A stretch of DNA of 64,000 nucleotides from Rosenbergiella australiborealis (lineage in GTDB: Bacteria; Pseudomonadota; Gammaproteobacteria; Enterobacterales; Enterobacteriaceae). The notes under the pieces are model-generated. The model made no database searches, was not told the origin of the DNA, and saw only the letters and a list, made by a program, of their open reading frames with translations. Positions 42,408 to 52,286 of the stretch are shown piece by piece. Within the stretch, counting starts at the first letter, position 1, and the number at the start of each line of letters is the position of its first letter. The stretch covers positions 31,816-95,815 of the forward strand of contig NZ_JABBFO010000012.1 in assembly GCF_018494035.1 (NCBI RefSeq), in the 5' to 3' direction. The position numbers and the translations under genes are program-made.

Positions 42408-42440
42408 TGCTCACAAATAATTAGTCTGTAGATGAATGAT

Positions 42441-42464
42441 AAAAGGCCGCTTATGCGGCCTTTT
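42441..42464 (+). terminator. Rho-independent terminator after ppiD
   Basis: The stem AAAAGGCCGC / GCGGCCTTTT with a TTAT loop supplies its own T run. Confidence 0.9.
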
Positions 42465-42542
42465 CCATTTCTATTGACTCAATATTGGAAAGTCTTATCG
42501 ATATGCATAATCTGAAAATTCGATAAATCAGGAGAGATTGTT

Positions 42543-42872
42543 ATGCATAATGAAAAAATAAAGACGCTCATGCTCATGCTGGTGATGTTAAGTGGTTTCA
42601 CGCATGCTGCTAACCAATCTGCGGGAGGTGTTCCGAAGGAGTCAGTGACGCCCTCTGTTTCTCAAAAAGAGATAAGCCAAAAGGTTAATATTAATACTGC
42701 TGATGCGGCCACGCTCGCTGCCAAACTTAACGGGGTCGGGCTTAAGAAAGCACAAGCCATCGTGGAGTACAGAGAGAAATATGGTTTATTTACTGATGTT
42801 AAGCAATTAGCGGAAGTTCCAGGTTTTGGCGAAAACTTGGTAAATCGTAATATCATGAGTCTAACGGTGTAG
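42543..42872 (+). CDS. ybaV: ComEA-like helix-hairpin-helix protein YbaV
   Basis: Small exported protein of 109 residues. An N-terminal signal peptide (about residues 1-20, KIKTLMLMLVMLSGFTHA) is followed by a helix-hairpin-helix DNA-binding domain (KVNINTADAATLAAKLNGVGLKKAQAIVEYRE). The fold is that of ComEA, which binds incoming DNA during natural transformation. In E. coli YbaV has no proven role. It shares a hairpin with the convergent queC. Confidence 0.93.
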   Translation: MHNEKIKTLMLMLVMLSGFTHAANQSAGGVPKESVTPSVSQKEISQKVNINTADAATLAAKLNGVGLKKAQAIVEYREKYGLFTDVKQLAEVPGFGENLVNRNIMSLTV

Positions 42873-42876
42873 AAAA

Positions 42877-42900
42877 ATGGGTTACCTTAGGGTAACCCAT
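42877..42900. terminator. Bidirectional terminator between ybaV and queC
   Basis: A 10-bp perfect stem (ATGGGTTACC / GGTAACCCAT) with a TTAG loop. A five-A stretch precedes it, giving a T run for the minus-strand queC. Confidence 0.85.
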
Positions 42901-42904
42901 CAAT

Positions 42905-43600
42905 TTAGCTAAGCTGACATTTTTGTTTTAACTGCTGTATTATTTTTTCCGGTGAGGATAGGTACTCGTTAAGCCCTTTAGCGCGTAAGTGGCAAGCCGC
43001 ACATTCACCACAACCAGCACCTGCGATGCCGTTATAACAGGTAAGCGTTTGTTCTTTAATCAAGGCTAATTGGCCCCAATAGTCGGCTAATGCCCAAGTT
43101 TCAGCCTTATTTAGCCACATAAGGGGTGTTTCAAAACGGACATCTTTGGCCATACCCAGTACTACCGCTTTATTTAATGCTTCAATAAACTCGTTGCGAC
43201 AATCTGGATAGCCGGAAAAGTCCGTTTCACATACGCCGGTAATTACAGCCTCAGCCTCGACTTGATAAGCGTAAATTGAGGCGAGGGTAAGGAAAAGAAT
43301 ATTACGGCCTGGCACGAATGTGCTCGGAAGTTCAGTTGATTCTGGCTGATAACTCGGAACAGGAATATTATCACGCGTAAGGCTGCTAATAGCCAATTCA
43401 TTAAGCAACGTTACGTCTAGCACTTTGTGTGCGACAACGCCCAATTGCTGGCTAAGTTGTTTTGCGACCTCGATTTCTTGTTGATGACGCTGACCGTAAT
43501 CAAAAGTAATGCAGTGTACTTCATCATATTGTTGTATGGCCTGCACTAGGCAAGTAGTGGAATCTTGTCCACCACTAAATACGACTACCGCTTTCTTCAT
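42905..43600 (-). CDS. queC: 7-cyano-7-deazaguanine synthase
   Basis: Converts 7-carboxy-7-deazaguanine to preQ0 with ATP and ammonia, for queuosine in tRNA. The N-terminal PP-loop SGGQDSTTC is at residues 9-17. The C-terminal zinc-binding cysteines are in [16 protein letters not shown]. It has 231 residues, as in E. coli. It lies between ybaV and decR and is divergent from decR. Other queuosine genes (queA-tgt), which lie nearer to this region in E. coli, are not in the window. Confidence 0.98.
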   Translation of the reverse strand: MKKAVVVFSGGQDSTTCLVQAIQQYDEVHCITFDYGQRHQQEIEVAKQLSQQLGVVAHKVLDVTLLNELAISSLTRDNIPVPSYQPESTELPSTFVPGRNILFLTLASIYAYQVEAEAVITGVCETDFSGYPDCRNEFIEALNKAVVLGMAKDVRFETPLMWLNKAETWALADYWGQLALIKEQTLTCYNGIAGAGCGECAACHLRAKGLNEYLSSPEKIIQQLKQKCQLS

Positions 43601-43709
43601 TTTTAAGGTCCCTGACTAAAAAGTTTTGACTATTTTACCTTGAGAAAGGGAGTTATCGCAAAATTAGCAGTATGATGTAAGGCTAATTTTTTCTCTGTTA
43701 GGTATGACT

Positions 43710-44168
43710 ATGATAGATAAAACAGACCGAAAGTTACTCGCATTATTGCAAGAAGATTGTAGCCTCTCTTTGCAGGCGCTGTCTGAAGCTGTCAATCTGA
43801 CCGCTACTCCCTGTTGGAAACGACTCAAAAAATTACAGGATGAAGGCGTAATTCAAGGGCAGGTCGCCTTGTTAAACCCTGAAAAACTAGGTTTAACCCT
43901 TACTGCGTTTATGTTCCTGAAGACTTTGCATCATAATCGTGAATGGTACATCGATTTTGTGAGGCAGGTTAAGACCATGCCGGAAGTCCTTGCTTGCCAT
44001 CGCCTTACGGGTGAGTACGACTATTTGCTTCGTATTCAAGTAAAGGATATGAAATCTTATGATAGTTTTTACAAGACATTAGTTAACAGTATCGACGGAC
44101 TCAGTGTTGTGACGTCGAGCTTTTCAATGGAGGAAATTAAATACACCACAGCATTGCCTCTGTATTAA
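43710..44168 (+). CDS. decR: Lrp/AsnC-type regulator DecR
   Basis: Homologue of E. coli DecR (YbaO), which activates cysteine desulfhydrase/transport genes in response to L-cysteine. The N-terminal helix-turn-helix includes [24 protein letters not shown], followed by a RAM effector domain ([21 protein letters not shown]). The ATG at 43710 is preferred: AGGT lies at normal distance and the length of 152 then equals E. coli. The mdlAB transporter genes next to it in E. coli are absent, so glnK follows. Confidence 0.94.
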   Translation: MIDKTDRKLLALLQEDCSLSLQALSEAVNLTATPCWKRLKKLQDEGVIQGQVALLNPEKLGLTLTAFMFLKTLHHNREWYIDFVRQVKTMPEVLACHRLTGEYDYLLRIQVKDMKSYDSFYKTLVNSIDGLSVVTSSFSMEEIKYTTALPLY

Positions 44169-44173
44169 TATTC

Positions 44174-44190
44174 TGCACTATTTTCGTACA
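44174..44190 (+). promoter_or_regulatory. NtrC-like binding site 1 upstream of glnK
   Basis: TGCACTATTTTCGTACA matches the NtrC consensus TGCACTATTTTGGTGCA at 15 of 17 positions. It lies about 120 bases upstream of the sigma-54 promoter. Confidence 0.75.
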
Positions 44191-44204
44191 CTCCTCGCCA
44201 ATCA

Positions 44205-44221
44205 CGCACTAAAAAAGTGCA
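44205..44221 (+). promoter_or_regulatory. NtrC-like binding site 2 upstream of glnK
   Basis: CGCACTAAAAAAGTGCA is a near-palindrome. It matches the NtrC site pattern except for the first base and two central bases. Its centre is 31 bases (about three turns) from site 1, as suits cooperative enhancer binding. Confidence 0.7.
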
Positions 44222-44293
44222 TCAATCCTTATTGTCCAGCTAACCGGGCTAATAGCAGCATCAACTTGTCCATCTTTTCCTCAGATTTAAATA

Positions 44294-44309
44294 TGGCACA
44301 TAATTTGCT
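44294..44309 (+). promoter_or_regulatory. Sigma-54 promoter of glnK-amtB
   Basis: TGGCAC, five bases, then TTGCT is an exact -24/-12 element. With the two NtrC-like sites upstream it indicates nitrogen-limitation control. Confidence 0.92.
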
Positions 44310-44348
44310 TTATTCAGCAAAATATTGGCAGGATGTCTGGGGATAAAA

Positions 44349-44687
44349 ATGAAACTAGTGACGGTAGTGATTAAACCTTTCAAACTCGAAGATGTACGCG
44401 AAGCATTATCTTCAATAGGAATTCAAGGTCTAACAGTAACTGAAGTTAAAGGTTTTGGCCGTCAAAAAGGGCATGCGGAGCTCTATCGCGGTGCGGAGTA
44501 CAGCGTGAATTTCCTGCCTAAAGTTAAAATTGATATTGCGATTGCTGAAGATCAGCTTGATGAAGTGATTGAGGTTATTACAAAAGCGGCTTACACCGGA
44601 AAAATCGGGGATGGCAAAATATTTGTCTCTAACCTAGAGCGAGTCATCCGTATTCGTACCGGGGAAATTGACGAGTCAGCACTGTAA
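44349..44687 (+). CDS. glnK: Nitrogen regulatory protein PII-2
   Basis: PII signal protein that blocks the AmtB channel when nitrogen is sufficient and is uridylylated at Tyr51 when it is scarce. The T-loop GAEYSVNFLPKVKID contains that Tyr. The start MKLVTVVIKPFKLEDVREAL with GGGGAT upstream was chosen over the ATG at 44325. It has 112 residues, as in E. coli. amtB follows after 25 bases. Confidence 0.98.
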   Translation: MKLVTVVIKPFKLEDVREALSSIGIQGLTVTEVKGFGRQKGHAELYRGAEYSVNFLPKVKIDIAIAEDQLDEVIEVITKAAYTGKIGDGKIFVSNLERVIRIRTGEIDESAL

Positions 44688-44712
44688 TTTTATGCAGCGA
44701 TTGGAGAAAAAT

Positions 44713-46002
44713 ATGAAAAAAATAGTATCACTGCTGAGTTTATGTCTAGCACTTGGATTACCAAGCCTAGCATTTGCCGCACCTGAGCCTACAGCCAGCG
44801 CAGCAGATAATGGATTTATGATGATCTGTACGGCATTAGTCCTATTTATGACGGTTCCCGGCGTTGCACTCTTTTACGGTGGGTTAATCCGTGGTAAGAA
44901 CGTTCTTTCACTAATGACTCAAGTCTCAGTGACTTTTGCACTGGTTTGCGTCGTGTGGGTCGTTTACGGTTACTCGCTGACTTTTAGCGATGGTAATAAC
45001 TTCTTTGGTGGCTTCCAATGGACTTTATTAAAAGGCATTGGACTAAAAGCAGTCATGGGAACTATTTATCAGTATATTCACGTCGCCTATCAGGCCTCTT
45101 TTGCATGCATCACGGTTGCACTGGTGGTCGGCGCATTAGCTGAACGTGTTCGCTTCTCTGCGGTGCTGATATTTTCTTTATTATGGGTAACCTTCTCCTA
45201 TTTTCCTATCGCACACATGGTATGGGCTAATGGCCTGCTAGCAAAAGATGGCGCACTTGATTTTGCCGGCGGAACAGTTGTCCATATTAACGCGGCGATT
45301 GGTGGGCTTGTTGGTGCTTGGGTACTCGGCAAACGCAGCGGTTTTGGTAAAGAAGCATTCAAACCGCATAACCTACCGATGGTATTTACTGGAACAGCCA
45401 TACTCTATGTGGGTTGGTTTGGTTTTAATGCCGGATCTGCGGCATCTGCCAATGAAATAGCTGCCCTAGCCTTTGTTAATACTATTGTTGCGACAGCGGG
45501 TGCCATTCTCTCTTGGACATTCGGTGAGTGGGCCATTCGTGGAAAACCTTCTCTACTTGGTGCATGTTCAGGGTTTATCGCGGGCCTCGTTGCGATTACA
45601 CCAGCCTGTGGCTATGTTGGAGTCGGCGGCGCATTAATTATTGGGGTAGTCGGTGGTCTGGCTGGAATTTGGGGCGTTACCGGATTAAAACGTTTCTTAC
45701 GTGTTGATGACCCTTGTGATGTATTCGGTGTTCACGGTGTTTGCGGAATCGTAGGTTGCGTCCTGACCGGTGTCTTTGCATCCTCCTCTCTGGGGGGTGT
45801 CGGTTATGCTGAAGGCGTCACTATGGGACATCAAGTATGGGTACAATTAGTCAGCTGTGCCGTAACGATTGTTTGGTCTGGCGTCGTAGCATTTATCAGC
45901 TTTAAAATTGCTGATATGACGGTGGGATTAAGAGTCAGTGAAGATCTTGAGCGTGAAGGGTTAGATGTAAATAGCCACGGTGAAAACGCGTATAATCAGT
46001 AA
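44713..46002 (+). CDS. amtB: Ammonium channel AmtB
   Basis: Trimeric inner-membrane ammonium/ammonia channel. A cleavable signal peptide (MKKIVSLLSLCLALGLPSLAFA) precedes eleven helices. The twin pore His residues lie in PIAHMVW and VFGVHGVCG. It has 429 residues (E. coli 428). The start follows a TTGGAGAAAA ribosome-binding site; the frame open from 44668 overlaps glnK and is not used. It shares the sigma-54 transcript with glnK. Confidence 0.98.
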   Translation: MKKIVSLLSLCLALGLPSLAFAAPEPTASAADNGFMMICTALVLFMTVPGVALFYGGLIRGKNVLSLMTQVSVTFALVCVVWVVYGYSLTFSDGNNFFGGFQWTLLKGIGLKAVMGTIYQYIHVAYQASFACITVALVVGALAERVRFSAVLIFSLLWVTFSYFPIAHMVWANGLLAKDGALDFAGGTVVHINAAIGGLVGAWVLGKRSGFGKEAFKPHNLPMVFTGTAILYVGWFGFNAGSAASANEIAALAFVNTIVATAGAILSWTFGEWAIRGKPSLLGACSGFIAGLVAITPACGYVGVGGALIIGVVGGLAGIWGVTGLKRFLRVDDPCDVFGVHGVCGIVGCVLTGVFASSSLGGVGYAEGVTMGHQVWVQLVSCAVTIVWSGVVAFISFKIADMTVGLRVSEDLEREGLDVNSHGENAYNQ

Positions 46003-46025
46003 GCGTGAAGCTGTTGTCCTTAATG

Positions 46026-46050
46026 AGCCTGGCACTGTGCCAGGCTTTTT
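46026..46050 (+). terminator. Rho-independent terminator after amtB
   Basis: A 10-bp GC-rich stem (AGCCTGGCAC / GTGCCAGGCT) is followed by five T. Confidence 0.9.
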
Positions 46051-46061
46051 AGCTATGGGCC

Positions 46062-46925
46062 CTAACTGCGTTGCCTGATGATCCCTTCTTGGGCGGTAGA
46101 CGCGACTAAAATACCGTTCCTATCATAAAATGCCCCTCGTACAAACCCCCGATTATTTTGTGCAGAAGGGCTTTGTATGTCGTAAAGCAGCCAATCGTTA
46201 AAATTCACCGGGCGGTGAAACCACATTGAGTGGTCGATAGTCGCCACCTGCATACCTTCTTCTAAAAAACCTTTACCGTGTGGTTGTAATGCAACAGGCA
46301 AAAAATGTAAATCCGCAGCATAGCCGAGTAGTGCATTATGCAGCCAAGAAGGGTCAGTAATAGTTCCATTTGCCTTTACCCAAAGTTGTCGATTTGCTTC
46401 GGCAACATGTCCTTGTAAAGGGTTATAAGGCTGAACTGGACGGACCTCTAATGCCCGTTCTTGGCTAAAAGCATCAACAAATTGTTGATTAATTTCGGTT
46501 GCCGATAACTGAGCGACTAACTCTTTTTCAGAGAGTAATTGCTCAGGAGCAGGGGAGGGAGGCATAGTTGATTGGTGTGAAAATCCTTGCTCACTAGCTT
46601 GAAAAGACGCGGTCATATAAAAAATAGTTTGATTGTGTTGTAGAGCTTTAACCCGTCTTGAACTTAAACTCCTACCCTCTCGAAGCACTTCCACCTCATA
46701 GAAAATAGGGGAAGCACTGTCTCCTGGACGAAGAAAATAGCTATGGCAGGAGTGAATATTACGCCCTTCGGGAGTCGTTTGTTGAGCTGCACTAATTGCT
46801 TGCGCGATCACCTGTCCGCCAAATACTTGCCGTAATCCTAAATGTTCACATTGGCCAATAAATTGCAGGGTAGTTTGTTGTTGTAAGGATAATAATTCGG
46901 TTAACGCTTGAAGTGCTTGACTCAT
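46062..46925 (-). CDS. tesB: Acyl-CoA thioesterase II
   Basis: Cytoplasmic tandem hot-dog thioesterase hydrolysing medium and long acyl-CoAs. It has 287 residues (E. coli 286). Conserved stretches are [13 protein letters not shown] (about residues 35-47), [12 protein letters not shown] and, in the second domain, [26 protein letters not shown] with the catalytic Asp region. It is convergent with amtB and divergent from ybaY, as in E. coli. Confidence 0.98.
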   Translation of the reverse strand: MSQALQALTELLSLQQQTTLQFIGQCEHLGLRQVFGGQVIAQAISAAQQTTPEGRNIHSCHSYFLRPGDSASPIFYEVEVLREGRSLSSRRVKALQHNQTIFYMTASFQASEQGFSHQSTMPPSPAPEQLLSEKELVAQLSATEINQQFVDAFSQERALEVRPVQPYNPLQGHVAEANRQLWVKANGTITDPSWLHNALLGYAADLHFLPVALQPHGKGFLEEGMQVATIDHSMWFHRPVNFNDWLLYDIQSPSAQNNRGFVRGAFYDRNGILVASTAQEGIIRQRS

Positions 46926-47102
46926 TTATTCATCCTCTAAAATCACGCATAGTTGAGTAAAAGGTTATTTAAAATCAAAAAATACGGCATTTTACGGGCA
47001 TATTCTCAAATCTGTGCCACAATTATTTTGTTACGATAGATACCCTACTGGTAAAAATAAAACAATATTGTGGTTAGATTGATTCAAAAGGAGAAGACAT
47101 CA

Positions 47103-47573
47103 ATGAAAGCAAAACACGTATTGAGCGGATTACTTATCTCAGTAGCAGTTACTTCTTGTGCAAGTCACCCGGGTGTATCTGTACCGGTTGCCAATGATCC
47201 GACCACTCAAGCAGTCGCACCATTCTCTCTCAATGGTTCAGTGTTTGTTCGCCAACGTATGGCTATCCCTGCCAATGCAGCATTAACTGTCACCTTATCA
47301 GACGCATCGGGTGGGCCAGGACAAACTAAAATCCTAGCGCAACAGGTTCAAACGTTGGCCGGTAAGCAATCACCATTTCGTTATGTCCTGCCTCTACAAG
47401 GTGTACAGCTTGGCGCCGACAGCAAAGCAATGCTAACTGCCGCGATTACACTAAACGGAAAAGTGATTTTTACGTCGGATAAATTACAACCTATTGCGAC
47501 AGTCGTCAGCCAGACAAAAGATATTAATCTAGTGCCTGTACCACAAATTGCTCTCCCAATATCTACGCAGTAA
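47103..47573 (+). CDS. ybaY: YbaY family lipoprotein (YscW-like)
   Basis: Small predicted lipoprotein. The signal peptide ends at a lipobox VTSC (Cys near residue 17). The mature part matches YbaY: LNGSVFVRQRMAIPANAALTVTLSDAS, then KQSPFRYVLP. It belongs to the YscW-like family (type III secretion pilotin fold), but no secretion genes are nearby. At 156 residues it is shorter than the roughly 190 of E. coli because the Pro/Thr-rich tail is missing. The function is unknown. The start ATG at 47103 was chosen for signal-peptide fit. Confidence 0.9.
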   Translation: MKAKHVLSGLLISVAVTSCASHPGVSVPVANDPTTQAVAPFSLNGSVFVRQRMAIPANAALTVTLSDASGGPGQTKILAQQVQTLAGKQSPFRYVLPLQGVQLGADSKAMLTAAITLNGKVIFTSDKLQPIATVVSQTKDINLVPVPQIALPISTQ

Positions 47574-47602
47574 AACCTGTCGTTCCAACGTTGGCGGTGA
47601 AT

Positions 47603-47905
47603 TTAGGGCCGCCAACGGTATCTCTCCATATCGACCTTCATCGCATCACTGATTATAACGCCCTCTGCCCTGAGTGCGGCGGCTTGCCGAGCTAACTGAC
47701 TGCCAGACAGTGACAATTTTCCTTGCTGATTGATGACGCGATACCAAGGTAGAGTAGAGTTATCGGGTAGGTTTTTCATTATACGGCCGACTTGTCGAGC
47801 GGAGCGAGGATGTCCACAGAGACGCGCTAAATCACCATAGCTGGCTACACATCCATAGGGAATAGCACTGACTATTAACCAGACTTGTTGCTCAAAAGTC
47901 GGCAT
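47603..47905 (-). CDS. atl: Alkyltransferase-like protein
   Basis: MGMT homologue without the alkyl-accepting Cys. Such proteins bind O6-alkylguanine and flag it for nucleotide excision repair. The active-site motif PCHRV is PWYRV here: Trp replaces Cys, as in E. coli Atl (PWHRV), and in addition Tyr replaces His. The arginine finger segment RSARQVGRIM is present. It has 100 residues, so it lacks the N-terminal extension of E. coli YbaZ. Confidence 0.93.
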   Translation of the reverse strand: MPTFEQQVWLIVSAIPYGCVASYGDLARLCGHPRSARQVGRIMKNLPDNSTLPWYRVINQQGKLSLSGSQLARQAAALRAEGVIISDAMKVDMERYRWRP

Positions 47906-48038
47906 GATGTAGGGTAAAATCTTGATGAATAGTGTAAATTGTCGATGAACGCTTAATAAAACAACGGTTGACGTACTCAGACTTGCATTTCTTACGCCTA
48001 TCTACCATAATCTCTCTCGCTCTTTGGAGCTACTCAAT

Positions 48039-48152
48039 GGGGACCTTGTTGGTTCTCCCGCAATGTTAACCTGTTAACCCGGTCAGGTCCGGAAGGAAGC
48101 AGCCGCAGCAGGTAACACATGTGCCGGGATGTCGCTGGCAAGGGCCCCACCC
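48039..48152 (+). ncRNA. ffs: 4.5S RNA of the signal recognition particle
   Basis: Partner of Ffh in the signal recognition particle. The conserved apical domain is exact: GGTCAGGTCCGGAAGGAAGC, followed by AGCCGCAGCAGG. The 5' end GGGG and the 3' end GGCCCCACCC close the long hairpin. The length of 114 nucleotides equals E. coli. It sits after atl, in the standard place. Boundaries are set by homology. Confidence 0.96.
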
Positions 48153-48229
48153 AAATCTACTCCCTAGTTTCAGCTCACTACTATTATGTCAGGCATCCAT
48201 GCCTAACAATTCACCGCTTACTGTCTAGC

Positions 48230-48454
48230 TTAGCGAACATATTTCCATACGCTAGCAGGGACTTTATCGTAAAGTTTATTCATCGTAAGTTCGGCTAGTC
48301 GATGATCTGCGGCAGAATAAAAGACCACTAATTCCTCATCAGTTAACTCATATTTATTTTTTTCGATCACTCTTTCAAGTGTTTCAAGCGAACGACAGCG
48401 TCTTAAGCGCATTAAGTAATCATTCTTGGTTAATGGCGTGGTGTTGGTATTCAT
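48230..48454 (-). CDS. hha: Haemolysin expression modulator Hha
   Basis: Small H-NS partner that helps silence horizontally acquired genes; it also acts as the toxin-like partner of TomB. It has 74 residues (E. coli 72). The body [36 protein letters not shown] is almost identical to E. coli. It follows tomB by 32 bases in a leftward pair. Confidence 0.98.
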   Translation of the reverse strand: MNTNTTPLTKNDYLMRLRRCRSLETLERVIEKNKYELTDEELVVFYSAADHRLAELTMNKLYDKVPASVWKYVR

Positions 48455-48486
48455 TATTATTGGTTACTCATACTAATTTAACATTT

Positions 48487-48825
48487 TTAATAAAGGAGTT
48501 GGAAAAGAGTTTCTGAAGTTTTTTTCCATAGCCTAATTTCTTTGGGTGTTACGCCATAATTGCCAAGTAGTTGTGACGAATGATCTAAAAAGTTATCAAG
48601 TGCTTCAATTAATTCAGTATCTTGTGCGTACTTAATTCTAAAATTAATACCGACATTCGCGATATGCTCAATAAAATCATTCAATATAAGAGCTTCAGTA
48701 GCGGTAGGATCATTAACAGTGAAAAGGGTATTTTCACTCAGAAGTATCTCACATTCGGTATAAAGTTTTTCACAGAGATATTTCAGTTGCGAAATATCGA
48801 AGTGCTTTGGCGTATATTCATCCAT
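48487..48825 (-). CDS. tomB: Hha antitoxin/biofilm modulator TomB, short C terminus
   Basis: YbaJ/TomB, partner of Hha; the E. coli pair affects biofilm formation, and TomB promotes oxidation of an Hha cysteine. The start MDEYTPKHFDISQLKYLCE matches the family, including the conserved Cys near residue 17. At 112 residues it is shorter than the roughly 124 of E. coli and lacks the C-terminal tail with its Cys. Two tandem ATGs exist; the second has better spacing to GAGG. Its 3' neighbour is hha. Confidence 0.93.
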   Translation of the reverse strand: MDEYTPKHFDISQLKYLCEKLYTECEILLSENTLFTVNDPTATEALILNDFIEHIANVGINFRIKYAQDTELIEALDNFLDHSSQLLGNYGVTPKEIRLWKKTSETLFQLLY

Positions 48826-48828
48826 CAT

Positions 48829-49141
48829 TCACCTCTTCATCTTTAGATTGAAAAGTGATTACTTTCTCGACACCAAACTCGCTCGGTAGCTCAATATTTC
48901 ATTGGTTGTGATGTTAGCTAGGGTAAGATTTTACTATTCTTTGCAACCAGAACTCTTGTCATAATATAGATAATAATTCATTTAATAGATAGATGTTAAC
49001 TATCGACTTCACATCAATGATTATAGACCACTTAGCTAAAATCAAAAAGCCTCTCATTAGCGTCAAATGAAAAGAAAATGAGATAAAGGTCGATATAAAA
49101 AGGGCTGCAAACGCAGCCCTTGGAAGGAAGAGAGGAGGGGA
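48829..49141. other. 313-base AT-rich region between tomB and acrB
   Basis: It must hold the promoter of the leftward tomB-hha pair and ends with the acrB terminator at 49100-49121. No reading frame is supported. In E. coli the tomB-acrB gap is likewise non-coding. Confidence 0.6.
49100..49121 (-). terminator. Rho-independent terminator of acrAB
   Basis: Read on the minus strand, AAGGGCTGC / GCAGCCCTT with a four-base loop is followed by TTTTAT. It lies 20 bases after the acrB stop. Confidence 0.9.
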
Positions 49142-52100
49142 TTACTCTTCCATCTTATTTTTCCCGCTAAAGCGTCGACGTACCACGACAAAGAATACGG
49201 GAACGAGGAAGATAGCGAGACAGGTCGCCGTCACCATCCCCCCGATGACGCCGGTGCCCACTGCGTTTTGTGCACCGGAACCTGCACCAGTACTGATGGC
49301 TAAAGGAAGCACGCCCAGCATAAAGGCCATAGAGGTCATCAGAATAGGACGTAAACGCATACGCACTGCATCTAACGTTGCTTCCATCAATCCTTTACCT
49401 TCTTTCATCAAGTCAACGGCAAACTCTACAATCAAGATGGCATTCTTGGCCGAAATCCCAACTGTCGTGAGGAGGCCGACGACAAAGTAAACATCGTTAC
49501 TCATGCCACGAAGTGTAGTGAAGGTTAAAGCACCAATTACCCCGAGTGGAACAACGAGCATCACTGCGAAAGGTATTGACCAGCTTTCATACAAGGCGGC
49601 TAAGCAGAGGAAGACTACGATCAACGAAATCGCATAGAGGGCCGGCGCTTGGTTTCCAGACATCCGCTCTTGATACGACATTCCCGTCCATTCGTAGCCG
49701 ATACCTTGCGGAAGTTTAGACGCCAGTTGCTCCATGAGGTTCATTGCTTCACCCGAGCTTCTTCCTGGAGCGGCTTGACCTAAAATTTCCAGAGAAGGAA
49801 GTCCGTTATAACGCTCTAATCTTGGAGATCCATATTGCCATTTCGCGCTAGTAAACGCGGAGAAAGGCACCATTTGACCATCGCTATTCCGGACATACCA
49901 CTTACTAATATCGCTGGGTAACATACGCGAGTCAGCTTCACCCATTACGTAGACTTTCTTAACACGCCCACGATCGACAAAATCATTGACATAGGACCCG
50001 CCCCAGCTAGCACTCAGGGTTGTGTTGATATCTGAAATGGATACACCCAGAGCACGTGCTTTTTCTTGGTCGATAATTAATTTGTACTGTGGCGTATCTT
50101 CCAAGCCATTAGGACGCATACCGACTAAGACATCAGGATGTTGAGCTGCCATACCCAATAATTGGTTACGGGCTTGCATCAATTTTTCATGACCAAGGTT
50201 GGCATTATCGATCAACTCGAAGTCAAAACCTGTCGCATTCCCTAATTCTATAATTGCCGGGAGGTTAAACGGAATGACCACCGCATCTTTAATTTTACCT
50301 AATGCCACCATCGCACGCGCGGCTATCGCATCGACTTTATCTGCGGCCGCCGTACGCTCATCCCAAGGTTTTAAACTTAAGAAGGCGATACCAGTGTTTT
50401 GTCCACGGCCGGCGAATCCAAAGCCATTTACGGTAAATACAGATTGAACGGTATCTTTCTCTTTAGTGAGAAAGTAATTAGTGACTTGATCAAGTACCTT
50501 CTCGGTACGCTGTTGAGTCGCTCCGGCAGGTAATTGTGCTTGTACGACTAACAGACCCTGATCTTCCTCGGGTAAGAATGAGGTAGGAAGTTTCATGAAC
50601 AACCATATCATTCCTATGAAAATCAACGCATAAATAATTAAATAACGACCAGTGCGGCGCACAATGTGACTGACACTGTTTACATAATGGTTGGTACTTT
50701 TATCAAATATCCTATTAAACCAGCCAAAGAAGCCTTTTTCTTTGTGGTCGTTATTATCGTGTTTTTTAAGCAGTGTTGCACAGAGGGCTGGGGTAAGTAC
50801 TAAGGCTACCAGTACCGATAGCACCATTGCAGAAACAATAGTGATCGAGAACTGACGGTAGATAACACCGGTAGATCCGCCAAAGAAAGCCATTGGAATA
50901 AATACCGCAGAGAGAACCAGTGCGATACCGACTAAGGCTCCTTGGATTTGCTCCATTGAGCGTTTTGTCGCTTCTTTAGGTGGAAGCCCTTCTTCTTCCA
51001 TGACCCGTTCAACGTTTTCTACGACCACAATAGCGTCATCGACTAAAAGCCCGATGGCCAGCACAAGGCCGAACATAGTAAGGGTATTTATTGAATAGCC
51101 AAAGGCGCTGATAATTCCAAAGGTTCCTAATAGTACGACTGGAACCGCAATAGTTGGGATCAGCGTTGCACGGAAACTTTGTAGGAACAAATACATCACT
51201 AAGAAAACCAATACAATGGCTTCAAATAATGTTTTAACAACTTCAAAAATAGAGATTTTTACAAACGGAGTCGTATCATAAGGATAGACTAACTTCATCC
51301 CATGCGGAAAGAAGGGCTCCATCTCTTTTAATCGAGCTTTTACTGCATTGGCGGTATCCAGTGCGTTAGCGCCAGTCGCCAATTTAATTCCTAACCCGGA
51401 AGCAGCGTGGCCGTTAAAGCGGGCAATAACCTCGTAATTCTCGCCACCCAGTTGAATTTTTGCGACGTCACGTAGTCTCACGGTTGAGCCGTCAGTATTA
51501 GTCTTCAACAGAATTTTCCCGAACTCTTCAGGGCTTGTGAGACGAGTTTGAGCGATAATCGAGGCGTTTAATTGCTGATCAGCAACGGCAGGCGCTCCGC
51601 CTAATTGACCTGCTGAAACTTGGGCGTTTTGCGCTTTAATTGCGGTGATAATATCCCCAGGAGTCAGGTTATAATTAACCAGTTTGGCGGGGTCCATCCA
51701 TATACGCATCGCATACTGCGCGCCAAACAGCTGGGTATCCCCAACACCGGTTGTCCGACTGATTGGATCTTTGATATTAGATGAAATGTAATCGGCAAGG
51801 TCGTTCATGTCCATACTGCCGTCTTCACTGACGAAACCTGCCACCATTAAGAAGCTACTCGAGGATTTTTGGACATTGATCCCTTGCTGTTGAACTTCTT
51901 GAGGTAGCAATGGCATAGCCAATTGCAGTTTGTTTTGAACTTGGACTTGCGCGATATCCGCATCCGTTCCGGAAGAGAAGGTTAAGGTTAACTGTAAGTT
52001 ACCAGAAGAATCACTGCTAGAGGACATATATAACAGTCCATCCAGTCCGTTCATATTCTGTTCAATAACTTGTGTCACAGAGTCTTGTAATGTTTTCGCA

Positions 52101-52258
52101 TCAGCACCCGGATAAGACGCACGAATCTGCACGGCGGGTGGTGCGACATTGGGATACTGTTCGATCGGAAGTTTCATGATCGATAACGCCCCGACCATCA
52201 TAATCACAATGGCGAGTACCCAAGCAAATATGGGGCGATCTATAAAGAACTTAGCCAT
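49142..52258 (-). CDS. acrB: Multidrug efflux RND transporter AcrB
   Basis: Proton-driven inner-membrane pump of the AcrAB-TolC system, exporting drugs, dyes and bile salts. Twelve membrane helices and two large periplasmic loops are visible. The proton-relay Asp pair is in [14 protein letters not shown] (near residue 405). It has 1038 residues (E. coli 1049); the difference lies mainly in the C-terminal tail. It is 28 bases downstream of acrA. Confidence 0.98.
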   Translation of the reverse strand: MAKFFIDRPIFAWVLAIVIMMVGALSIMKLPIEQYPNVAPPAVQIRASYPGADAKTLQDSVTQVIEQNMNGLDGLLYMSSSSDSSGNLQLTLTFSSGTDADIAQVQVQNKLQLAMPLLPQEVQQQGINVQKSSSSFLMVAGFVSEDGSMDMNDLADYISSNIKDPISRTTGVGDTQLFGAQYAMRIWMDPAKLVNYNLTPGDIITAIKAQNAQVSAGQLGGAPAVADQQLNASIIAQTRLTSPEEFGKILLKTNTDGSTVRLRDVAKIQLGGENYEVIARFNGHAASGLGIKLATGANALDTANAVKARLKEMEPFFPHGMKLVYPYDTTPFVKISIFEVVKTLFEAIVLVFLVMYLFLQSFRATLIPTIAVPVVLLGTFGIISAFGYSINTLTMFGLVLAIGLLVDDAIVVVENVERVMEEEGLPPKEATKRSMEQIQGALVGIALVLSAVFIPMAFFGGSTGVIYRQFSITIVSAMVLSVLVALVLTPALCATLLKKHDNNDHKEKGFFGWFNRIFDKSTNHYVNSVSHIVRRTGRYLIIYALIFIGMIWLFMKLPTSFLPEEDQGLLVVQAQLPAGATQQRTEKVLDQVTNYFLTKEKDTVQSVFTVNGFGFAGRGQNTGIAFLSLKPWDERTAAADKVDAIAARAMVALGKIKDAVVIPFNLPAIIELGNATGFDFELIDNANLGHEKLMQARNQLLGMAAQHPDVLVGMRPNGLEDTPQYKLIIDQEKARALGVSISDINTTLSASWGGSYVNDFVDRGRVKKVYVMGEADSRMLPSDISKWYVRNSDGQMVPFSAFTSAKWQYGSPRLERYNGLPSLEILGQAAPGRSSGEAMNLMEQLASKLPQGIGYEWTGMSYQERMSGNQAPALYAISLIVVFLCLAALYESWSIPFAVMLVVPLGVIGALTFTTLRGMSNDVYFVVGLLTTVGISAKNAILIVEFAVDLMKEGKGLMEATLDAVRMRLRPILMTSMAFMLGVLPLAISTGAGSGAQNAVGTGVIGGMVTATCLAIFLVPVFFVVVRRRFSGKNKMEE

Positions 52259-52286
52259 ATGTCAGTGGCTCCTGTTAACGCAAAAA

